Source: Bacillota bacterium
Lineage (GTDB): Bacteria; Bacillota; Clostridia; Acetivibrionales; DSM-1351
Direction: 5' to 3'
Length of the DNA stretch: 64,000 nucleotides
Assembly (NCBI GenBank): GCA_023412275.1
Contig: JAEYNY010000115.1
Coordinates: 1-64,000 of the forward strand
Shown here: piece after piece, positions 16,901 through 26,300 of the stretch
Layout: every line of letters begins with the position of its first letter
Numbering within the stretch: position 1 is the first letter of the stretch
Position numbers and translations under genes: made by a program
The notes under the pieces: model-generated
Told to the model about the DNA's origin: nothing
What the model saw: the letters and a program-made list of their open reading frames with translations, nothing else
The model's database searches: none

Positions 16901-19119
16901 CTGTACAACGAACAAATTTGACATTTGACCCGTCGGTATGGGAAATCTTTTGGCCTCTATATGTAGGTGCATCAGTAAAGCTTTTGACTTCATTCCAAAG
17001 TAAAGATCCGGTATATCTGATAAACTTGCTGTCAAACCAAAACAACCTTACGACGATGTACTGTCCAGCTTCAATGATAAATGCAATGCTGACAGCACTT
17101 GAAACCGGAAAAGAAGACAAAAAGCTAAGTATGCCCCTTCTTTTTATAGGAGCAGAAGCAATATCAAGAGATGTAGTTAATAAGTTTTATGAATATTTTA
17201 ATGGCAGGATAGTAAATACGTATGGACCTACCGAGTGCACCATCAATAATACATTTACATATATAGAAAGAAATGAGGAAGGGGCTGTACCAATAGGAAA
17301 GCCCATTGCGAACAACAACATTTATATTCTATCAAAAGGAATGCAGCTTATGCCAGTAGGAATACAAGGTGAAATATGTATATCTGGGAAGAGCGTTGGA
17401 AGAGGGTATATAAATGATAAGGCTAATACTGATAAAGGATTTGTAACTGACTATTTAGGTAAAGATGTAATGTTTAGGACTGGAGATGTTGCAAAATGGA
17501 GAGAGGATGGCAATATTGAAATTCTGGGCAGAAATGATGAACAAATTAAAATTCGTGGGTACAGAATTGAGCTTGGAGAAATAGAGTCCAACATAAAGAA
17601 ATATCCGGGTATAAGTAACTGCATTGTTACTGTTAAGGATATGAGTGTAAGGCATAAAGAAATAAATACATGCAAACATTGCGGTATTACTACTGCTTAT
17701 CCAAGGGTGACCATAAATGAGGACGGAAAATGTGATGTTTGCGGGGAGTATAGTCGCTATGATGAAATAATTAAAAGTTATTTTAAAACCAGCAATGATT
17801 TGGACAAGCTTCTCAAAGCAGGCGAAAAAACATCTAATTACGATTGCATGATCTTATACAGTGGCGGGTTAGGAGCTGCGTATGCATTGTACAGATTGGT
17901 TGAAATGGGACATAAGGTCTTGGCTGTTACGTATAATAACGGCTATTTCCCAAAATCCGACTTAGAAAATATAAAGAAAATTACATCTGCTCTGGGTGTT
18001 GATCATATTTACCTAGAGCATGAAAAATCAGACGATATTCTAAGGGAAAGCCTTAATATGGCAAATACAGTTTGTAAGGGATGTTTCCATGTTTCCTCAG
18101 TGCTTGCGGGTGAATATGCTTTAAAGAATAAGATTAAGTATGTAATAGGAGCAACTCTATCAAGAGGACAAATTATTGAGAATAAATTGTCAATGTTTAT
18201 ACAACAGGGAATAAATGATGTATGTGAAATTGAAAAAGGAATTACGCAAGTACAACTCAATGTCCCAAATATGGATAAAGAAATATTCTACGAAATTGGT
18301 ATTAATGCTTTGCAATATAAGGAAATATATGACAATGTTAACTTTATTGACTTTTACCGGTATGAAAACGTAACTAACCAGGAGATTATTTCATACTTAG
18401 AATCTAAAGATGTGTATTGGGAAAGCAAAAAGAAATATGCTATATATTCAACAAATTGTCCATTGAAGCAAATAGGTGATTTTACCCATCTAAAGGGTAA
18501 AGGTTATCATTTCTATGGAAGTGCTACAAGCTGGGAAAAGAGACTTGGGCATATCGCCTTTGAGAATGTTAAAGAAGACTTGGATGTAAAAGTCTCAGAA
18601 AAAGCAATCGGAAATTTCTCCAGGAGAATCGGATATTCTTCAATTAATGAAAAACAGGAAGATAGAAGTATATGTGCCTATTATTTATCTGAAACAGATA
18701 TACCATTAGGGAAAATAAAGGACTTTTTATCGAGTAGGCTCCCAAACTATATGATACCTGTACATATTGTTAAAATTGGTGAGATTCCTTATACAAATGA
18801 TGGAAAGGTAGACAAGAATAAATTGCCTATACCTGTTTTAGAGCAGAATAATGACAAAGTTGCTCCAACCGATGAGCTAGAGCAGAAATTACTCGAGATA
18901 TACTGTAATGTTCTTAAGGTAGATCAAACAAATATCGGAATTACAGATAATTTCTTTGATATTGGAGGGGACTCATTAAAAATGACTCAACTGGTATCTA
19001 AGGTTCTTTCTGAGGTTCTCAATCTTACTGGAGAAGATCTGTATTTGTTTGAGGGATTGGCAGATCTGATGCAAATACCTACAATAAATGGCTTCGCAGA
19101 ATATATTAGGAAGCTTTAA
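13966..19119 (+). CDS. NRPS with an adenylation domain interrupted by radical SAM/B12-like and PP-loop domains
   Basis: 1717 residues. Order: a partial condensation-like region lacking HHxxxDG (1 to about 245); adenylation part 1 with ITYKELNERANKL and A2 LKAGGAYLPID (about 328); a radical SAM domain with C432-x3-C436-x2-C439 (RGCPYKCLYCHKIW); a B12-binding-like domain (about 740-880, EQPLGMICLGTYL, AGGPYAS, GEGEITISEL); adenylation resumes with A3 TSGSTGRPKG (943) to A8 RGYRIELGEIE (about 1195); a PP-loop ATPase-like insertion with CKHC/CDVC and SGGLGAAY at 1299; then A9 LPNYMIP, A10 NDGKVDKNK and a carrier domain with Ser1670. GTG 13966 follows AGGAGGGG; an upstream GTG overlaps that site. 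The pocket reads roughly D-P-W-Y-F-G-T-I-N-K, which I cannot assign. The PP-loop is non-canonical (usual SGGxDS), so its activity is uncertain. Confidence 0.88.
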   Translation: MEIISINNESNSYWKSKIERIFDKSYFPIDKSIMDFNKTIELSSSRKTEHFRINIDNSSQILEITDNSDQDLFVFLAASLMVLINKYAQIDQVSIGSFGFDNVDDGPNYLVIIENMVSYEMSFNELIKAVKEEVLEIRTKIGFDVSEFIDSGSAYAFEVFMSLSNIQKKAILKNLRAKIEFNFERKDSQIILDIEYCDLFKQNTIERIAGHYSNLVKNILQNTGSKISDLDILDEKEKALILSDFCSLKLDYPEKKTIAKLFEEQVERTPHNIAVEFKEEKITYKELNERANKLSNFLILNGVTPETVVGVMLERSVEMVVSLIAILKAGGAYLPIDSSYPEDRIMYMLDNSGAKYLITSKSAKEGINFTNLRNFESNKDYRIIQTNPRKFIKNFDALPVPDRSLIDLRNYKNKIGMASVTNCISIQSTRGCPYKCLYCHKIWAKSHVCRSAENLYNEVEYYYKNGVTNFAFIDDIFNLNKQNSSEFLKMIIKNKLKVQLFFPNGLRGDLLPDDYIDLMVEAGTRLLNLSLETASPRLQKLLKKDLDLDQFGRSVNYIATKHPNVILELATMHGFPTETEKEAMMTLDFIKSVKWLHFAYIHILKIFPNTEMESFALENGILKQDIMNSRNRAFHDLPDTLPFSKSFTRQYQAMFMNEYVLSKDRLRQVLPVQMKIMTEEALVQKYNGYLPTDIKCLEDILNFTRLDDLKIPSEFRETKKDSVEIFNREPAKQTVRKDAKRILFLDLSQHYSSYKMLYKVAEQPLGMICLGTYLKKEFGDKLEIKICKSGNDFDSYAELKAIVNEFKPDLIGIRTLTFFKEFFHETASLLRLWGVKVPIIAGGPYASSDYDYILKDKNINIAAIGEGEITISELVGKMLKNGFKLPSIDELKEIDGIVFTEDFKDTSCDVLVLEDITEELDSQSSSNPYVEVEGNNLAYVMYTSGSTGRPKGVMIEHSQVNNCISWMQNEFKLDEKDVAVQRTNLTFDPSVWEIFWPLYVGASVKLLTSFQSKDPVYLINLLSNQNNLTTMYCPASMINAMLTALETGKEDKKLSMPLLFIGAEAISRDVVNKFYEYFNGRIVNTYGPTECTINNTFTYIERNEEGAVPIGKPIANNNIYILSKGMQLMPVGIQGEICISGKSVGRGYINDKANTDKGFVTDYLGKDVMFRTGDVAKWREDGNIEILGRNDEQIKIRGYRIELGEIESNIKKYPGISNCIVTVKDMSVRHKEINTCKHCGITTAYPRVTINEDGKCDVCGEYSRYDEIIKSYFKTSNDLDKLLKAGEKTSNYDCMILYSGGLGAAYALYRLVEMGHKVLAVTYNNGYFPKSDLENIKKITSALGVDHIYLEHEKSDDILRESLNMANTVCKGCFHVSSVLAGEYALKNKIKYVIGATLSRGQIIENKLSMFIQQGINDVCEIEKGITQVQLNVPNMDKEIFYEIGINALQYKEIYDNVNFIDFYRYENVTNQEIISYLESKDVYWESKKKYAIYSTNCPLKQIGDFTHLKGKGYHFYGSATSWEKRLGHIAFENVKEDLDVKVSEKAIGNFSRRIGYSSINEKQEDRSICAYYLSETDIPLGKIKDFLSSRLPNYMIPVHIVKIGEIPYTNDGKVDKNKLPIPVLEQNNDKVAPTDELEQKLLEIYCNVLKVDQTNIGITDNFFDIGGDSLKMTQLVSKVLSEVLNLTGEDLYLFEGLADLMQIPTINGFAEYIRKL

Positions 19120-19151
19120 TATCATTATTAATTATTTGGAGGGAATAGATT

Positions 19152-20381
19152 ATGAGTGGTAATGTTAACAGGGTTACAATAGTGACCAATAATATAAATT
19201 GCGAAAGGCATACACAGTATTATTCAACCATAGAAAAATACTTCATTCTCAATAACTGGAATATATGTACCGATTTTAACGTGGACAAGGTTATTATAAC
19301 AGGATGTGGATTCCATGATTTTATGTATGACAAGGTTAGGAAAACGGTTGAAGCTATAAAAAACTCTGGAATAAAAGAAGAGAATATTATAATCATGGGA
19401 TGCTCTACAAAAACTCATGAACAAGATTTAGAATCAGAATTTAAGGGTAAGGTTATTGGGATTCATAAAGAGAATGAACTTGATCAGATTATAAACGCTT
19501 CAGTACCATTTAGTGATATCGATTATATAAATCTTTTTAATTTTGATAAAGTATCTCCAAACAGCCAGAAGAATGAATATTTCTTCATTAAAATTGCTGA
19601 AGGGTGTTTACAACAGTGTAATTTCTGTGTAATCAAAAAGGCGAAAGGCTACATAAAAAGTAAGGCTACTGAAGAAATAACTTCTCAATACAAGTTCGCC
19701 GTTGAGAATGGTTATAAAAAGATATTTTTAATGGGGGAAGACACATTTGCTTATGGGGTTGACTCAAACAGAACAATAATAGAGCTTATAGATGAATTAT
19801 TAGAAATTGATTCAAATGTTGAGTTGTATTTTGGAAGTCTTCATTGCAGATGGCTATTAAAATACGCTGATGACTTATTAAGGCTTTGCAAGAAAGGCGT
19901 AATAAAGACCATTCACATGGGATTGCAGCATGTTAATGATGCAGTACTTAAAAGAATGGGTAGGGTCACAGAGTTTAACGATATTTATAATGTTATATCT
20001 AAAATAAAGAAGGAATGCCCTCAAATAACTTTTTCAGCTGACATTATGGTTGGATTTCCAGGGGAATCTCAGTCAGATTTTAAGGAGCTTATTGAATTCT
20101 TTAAGAACGATACATGCTTTAGCATGATTCAGCATTTCGGGTATAGTGACATAAAAGGTGCACCGTCTACAGGCTTTGAAGGCAAAGTACCTACTGGAGT
20201 GGTTGGAATGAGATGGAATTATCTTACAGAGGTTTTGGGAAGCAGATCTGCTTATGCAAAAAATAGTGAGCCTGAATATCAATTGACCCATGAAAATAAT
20301 TATTTTATATGCAAAGATACCTTTAGGGAGCCGGGAAAGTCCATATTATATGGAACCCATGGAGGAAGGGCTGATGAGTAG
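19152..20381 (+). CDS. MiaB/RimO-like radical SAM methylthiotransferase
   Basis: 409 residues. The N-terminal UPF0004 domain has the three auxiliary-cluster cysteines C17, C52 (ITGCG) and C84 (MGCSTK); the radical SAM motif is C152-x3-C156-x2-C159 (CLQQCNFC). This is the full ligand set of enzymes that insert sulfur or a methylthio group at unactivated carbons of tRNA or ribosomal protein S12. The C-terminal TRAM domain used by MiaB/RimO to hold its substrate is short or unrecognisable, so the substrate may differ. It lies between two NRPS genes (32 nt after one, overlapping the next), suggesting it acts on the peptide or carrier-bound intermediate. The start has GGAGGG upstream. Confidence 0.88.
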   Translation: MSGNVNRVTIVTNNINCERHTQYYSTIEKYFILNNWNICTDFNVDKVIITGCGFHDFMYDKVRKTVEAIKNSGIKEENIIIMGCSTKTHEQDLESEFKGKVIGIHKENELDQIINASVPFSDIDYINLFNFDKVSPNSQKNEYFFIKIAEGCLQQCNFCVIKKAKGYIKSKATEEITSQYKFAVENGYKKIFLMGEDTFAYGVDSNRTIIELIDELLEIDSNVELYFGSLHCRWLLKYADDLLRLCKKGVIKTIHMGLQHVNDAVLKRMGRVTEFNDIYNVISKIKKECPQITFSADIMVGFPGESQSDFKELIEFFKNDTCFSMIQHFGYSDIKGAPSTGFEGKVPTGVVGMRWNYLTEVLGSRSAYAKNSEPEYQLTHENNYFICKDTFREPGKSILYGTHGGRADE

Positions 20382-23300
20382 TTCAATTAGTATTAGTACA
20401 GCAAATAACCTTTATACCTTTGATTATGTAAATTGCTTTGAGAAGCCGCTTGGGCTGGTTTTAGAGCGCCAACATGACAAGTTTCAAGATCTGTTTTACA
20501 TGTATTTGAAAATGGTGCAAAGCTACAATATCAGTAAATTTGAAAATGATAATGTTTTTTATACAATGAACTTTAATAATGCTGTAAGGTGGATTATTGA
20601 GGATAAGCTGAAGTTACAGATTGATGTTCAAGATATTCAAGCTGCAGATATACATAAATACATAAAAAGCCAATTGGACTTGAGTAGACCGGTACTTGTT
20701 ACCGGAAACTTGCGAGAATTGTCTTATACAAAACATTATAAAGTAGGCGATTGGGGACACTTGTTCCTTCTGAATGGATATGATGAAGAGAAAGAACTGT
20801 ACGAGATTGTTGACGGGGAGCATAAAAAGCCTGAAGGCAATGTATTTGAGTATGGTGCTTTTAGTATGGACTATTTTATTTTAGAGCGTCTCTATAACTC
20901 AATGAAAACTAAATATGAATTAGGTTTCGCGGGAGTTATTTACAGTAGCGGAAAAGCTTCCGATGTAAATGAAAAAGAACTGCTTTTGGATTGTCTAGAT
21001 TTGTTTATAGAGGGTAGAAGTAAACAGCCTTATAAGGAAGTTGACTATGTGGATGAGGTTCTTAATAGGATAAGGAATGGCGAGGCACAAAATTCCCAGG
21101 TTAATAATTTTGATCCAACAAACATGATTGATTTTGTATTTACTCGGGGCATAAAATATAAAGAGGTTTTCTTTAAAACATTAATCAGTTTTTTAAAAAG
21201 ACATAATTGTGATGAGAAGCTTATAGAAAGTTTAGAGGAAAAGGTAGCGGTTCTTATTGGCAAATGGTCTAAAATTCTTAATATTAGCCTTATTTCGTAT
21301 CATTTGAAGAACAGTTTTAATATAAATGATAAAATCGATGAGGCAAAAGTTATTGAGGAAGAAATTGTTTCCATAACCAAACAGATTAGAAGTAAAATGG
21401 AAAATAAGGTTGTCAGGTTGGTGCAAACCAAAGCGAGAGAGCAAATAAAGAATCTGAATGAACTACCAATACCAAACAGGTCTTTAGTTAATTACGAAAA
21501 GTATAATAAATACCTTGACCAGGCAATGGTAAGACATTGTATATCACTTCAGGGAACCAGAGGATGCCCTTATAAGTGTGCATACTGTCATAAAATATGG
21601 CCCAAAAGTCATGTCTATCGTTCTGCAGAACATATTTTCAACGAATTGAAAATTTACTATGATATGGGCGTAAGAAGGTTCTCATTTATTGATGATATAT
21701 TTAATCTAAATGTTGAGAATAGCTCAAAATTTTTTAAAATGGTTATTGACAATAAGCTTGATATAAACTTGTTCTTCCCAAATGGGGTAAGGGCTGACTT
21801 GCTTACCAAAGACTATATGGATTTAATGGTAGAGGCAGGCACAGTAAGTGTTGCTTTTGCTTTGGAGACAGCATCTGCCAGACTTCAAAAATTGATTGGC
21901 AAAAATCTGGACCTGGAAAAGTTTCAGGAAAATCTGGAATACATGTCATTAAAATATCCAAACGTTATTACAGAACTTTTTACTATGCATGGGTTTCCTA
22001 CCGAGACCCAGGAAGAAGCTATGATGACCTTGGAATTTATTAAAAGTATGAAATGGATTCACTTTCCGTACCTGTTTATTTTGAAAATATTTGAGAATAC
22101 TGATATGGCAAAATTGGCTATAGCAAACGGTATAAGTATAGAAGATATAGAAAAATCCAAGGGACTACATTTTACTCAACTTCCTTTTACACTTCCATTT
22201 GACAGGAGCTTTACTTTAAAATACCAGACTGATTTTTTCAATAATTATTTTATGGATAAAGAACGGCTCTTACACGTACTACCATATCAGATGAAGATTT
22301 TAACGGAGCAGGAGATAATTCAGAAATATAACAGCTATTTACCGACTGAGATTGCCAGTTTGGAAGACTTATACAAATTTGCAAAGATAGAACCTGAGCA
22401 AATGCAAGGGGTAAGCTGCCTATGCGAATCAAAAGTTTTTGTTCCTGAAATACATAGCAAGATGAAGAAACATTTTGGTGAAAAAAAATCTGCTGAAAAC
22501 GCTTTAAGGGTTCTTTTGCTTGATTTGTCACAGCATTTCAATTCTGAGAATGAACCTACAAGGCAGCATGTTGAGCCTCCTCTTGGACATATGTATTTAA
22601 TGACCTATCTGAATCAAAAGCTTGGAGAAAAAGTGAATGGCAGGATTGCGAAATCTAGGGTTGATTTTGATTCCTATGAAGAGTTGAAAGACTTATTAGA
22701 AGATTTTAAGCCCGATGTTATCGGGATAAGGACTTTATCTTACTATAAAGACTTTTTCCATGTTGCTGTGGAGGCTATAAGAAAGTTTGGTTTCAACGGT
22801 CCTATACTTACTGGGGGACCGTATGCAAGTAGCGAATATGAGTCTATATTAAAAGATAAAAATATCGATTTGGTTCTACTGGGAGAGGGCGAGCTGACTT
22901 TTTGCGAAGTTATTGAGAAAGTTATCGCAAATAACCGAAAAATTCCTAAGGAAGATGTTCTTAAAGAGATTCCGGGTATTGTTTTTAGAACTAAGGAAGA
23001 CATGTCTTTAAGTAACACTGTGGAAAAGGTTATTTTTATTGATATGGAAGAAGGAGTTTCTGAAGAACTTGGCTCAGAAACTCCGAATAGCAAGTGCTGT
23101 GGGAGTCCCGAAGCGGTTATAAAAGGAACTCTTAACAGCGATTCTTCGGATTGTGAATTCAGACCAAATGATCAAGTGGAGTCAAGGGTGGCCGATATTT
23201 GGAAAGAATGCCTACAGGTAGAGCATTTTGATAAAAACGTAAACTTTTTCGACTTGGGTGGGAATTCCCTTACAGCTATTAAAATGATTGCTTCAATTTT

Positions 23301-26300
23301 AAAGGAATTTAATATCGAAATTTACATGGAAGAATTTTTTAATAATCTAACGCTGGAAAAGATTATTGAGTATGTGAAAAAGAACAATGAAAATAACCAG
23401 AAAAATATTTGGAAAACAATTGAGAAGGTCGAAAAAAGAGAATTTTACCCATTGTCTTCATCACAGAAGAGGATTTTTGTCATTGAACAGTTGGAAAAGG
23501 GCAGCACGGCGTACAATATCACTTTTGCTATGGAATTTGCAAATGGGATTGACCGAAAAAAGCTTGAAAATGTATTCAGAATAATCTTTTTAAGGCATGA
23601 ATCCCTAAGAACTTATTTTAGCTTTGTTGGGGACGAGGTTGTACAGATTGTCAGTGACAATACCCAATTGGATATTAAATACATGACAGCGAAAGACGAA
23701 GGGGATTATGAAGATATTACCCGGGAATTCATTAAACCTTTTGATTTGTTTAATGCACCGCTAATGAGAGTTGGTGTTGTTGGCATTATGGGCAGTCAAA
23801 AAGAATTGGTGATAATTGATATTCATCATATAATTGCGGATGGATTGTCTGTAGGAATTATTTTAAAGGAGTTTTCACTTCTCTATAGAGATAAGGCTTT
23901 AAAAGAGTTGAATTATCAATTCAAGGACTTTGCAGTTTGGCAGCAAAAGATTATTAATTCAGATGAACTAAGCACCCAGGAAGAATACTGGCTTAAGATG
24001 TTTAAAGGTGATATACCAAAGCTCAATATGCCGTTAGATTTTAAAAGGCCTGCATTGCAGAGCTTTAAGGGAGATAATGTGCTTATAAAGGCAAGTGCAG
24101 GATTAACAGAAAAGGTTAATAAACTTGCCAAAGAAAAAGGAATGACAGTATTTAATCTTTTGTTTGCAGCATACAATATTCTTCTATATAAATATACCGG
24201 ACAGAATGATATTATTGCAGGAATACCTGTAGGAGGAAGAGGAATTGAGGAATTTCAGGACCTGGTTGGTATGTTTGTGAATACCATTCCACTAAGAAAT
24301 CTTTGTAATGATGCCTTGACATTCAATGCTTTTCTTGAAAATGTTAAAAACAACACGCTTGAAGCTTTTAAAAATCAGGATTATCAGTTTGAAATGCTTG
24401 TTGAAAAGCTTGAAATTACCAGAGATATCAGCAGAAATCCACTTTTTGACACCATGTTTTCTTTTTTAGATATTAAGTTTGAGACATTGCAGTTGGATAA
24501 TTATAAAATAGAGCCTTTTGAAATCAAGAGCAAGACGTCAAGATTTGATTTACTCTTCGAAGTAAGAGAAATAAATAATGAGTTTAACTTGAATCTTGTC
24601 TATTGCACAACCATATTTAATAGGTCAACAATAGAACGGCTCGGAAGATACTTTATAAATATTCTTGAAGAAATTGTTGAAAACCAGAATATTTGTATTA
24701 GGGACATACAAATGTTATCAGAAGCAGATAGGAAACAGTTGTTGTATGACTTTAACAATACAGATGTGGGGTATTCAGAAAATAAGACTATAAACCAGTT
24801 ATTTGAGGAAATGGCAATAAAGGCTCCTGACAAGCAGGCACTGGTTTTTTCAAAAGATTCAGGAATAAAAGTTACATTAACTTACATGGAGCTAAACGAA
24901 AAGGCTAACCGGGTGGCATGGGCGTTAAAGCAGCTTGGGGCAGGAAAAGGAAGCTACATAGGTATCCTTATGGACAGATCAATTGATATGGTGGTCGGAC
25001 TTATGGGGATATTAAAGTCTGGAGCCGTGTATGTTCCTATAGAACCATACCTACCGGATGCCAGGATATTAGCAGTTCTGAATTCAGTGGATATAAGGTA
25101 TATTATTACAGATTGCAAATCGCTAAATAGGCTGGGCAACTTGGAGGGGTTACCTCTAAAAGTGAATAATATTATTTGCTTGGATGAATTAGCTAATGAT
25201 ACTTTAAATACTTTTACAAATAACATATCTGTCACTTATCGTAGTGAAATTCTAATGAATCCCGTTAAAAATTTACCTCGGCAAATAGAATCTGATGAAT
25301 TGGCATACATAATTTTTACATCAGGTTCAACCGGGAATCCAAAAGGTGTTGCTGTGGCACACAAACCCGTGATAAATCTTATTGAATGGGTTAACGGTAA
25401 TTTCAATGTGGGGCATCAAGACAAAATACTGTTTATTACTTCTATAAGTTTTGATTTGTCTGTTTACGATATTTTTGGAATTTTGGCAGCAGGAGGAACA
25501 ATTTACATTGCATCTTCCAATGAACTACTGGAGCCTAAAAGAATCATTAATTTGATCATTGATGAAGGGATAACCTTTTGGGATTCTGCACCGCAAGCTC
25601 TTGGGCAGATTGTACCATATTTTGAGCAAATGGAGTCAAAAATACAAAATAGCAAGTTAAGATTGGTGTTCTTAAGCGGTGATTGGATACCTGTCAAGTT
25701 ACCTGATATTATGAAAAAATTTATAAATGACGTTAAGGTGATTGGACTTGGTGGAGCCACCGAAGCTACAGTATGGTCAAACTGTTATCTTATTGGTAAA
25801 GTGGAGGATTATTGGAGTAGTATACCTTATGGTAAGCCAATACAAAACTCAAAATACTTTATACTTGATAAGCGTATGGAACCATGTCCTATTGGTGTTC
25901 CGGGGGATTTATATATTGGAGGCAAATGCTTGGCTTCCGGATATATAAATGATTTGGAGCTTACAAAAAGCAAATTCCTTGATAGCCCATTTGATAAAGG
26001 CGAAGTAATTTATAAAACGGGTGATGTGGCAAGGTGGTTTGAAGATGGCAATATTGAGTTTTTAGGCAGAAATGACTTTCAGGTAAAGGTTAGAGGGTTT
26101 AGGGTTGAGCTTGGAGATATAGAAAGTGTACTGAAACAACATGAAATGGTTGAGGATGCAGTAGTGGAATCAGTAAAAGATAAGCAGGGTAATAACTATT
26201 TGACTGCTTACTACGTATTGAAGGAGCAGTCTGACCAAAAGCGGCAAGTTATTGCAGAGATACTAAAAGAGCATATTGCAGAGCAGCTTCCTCCCTACAT

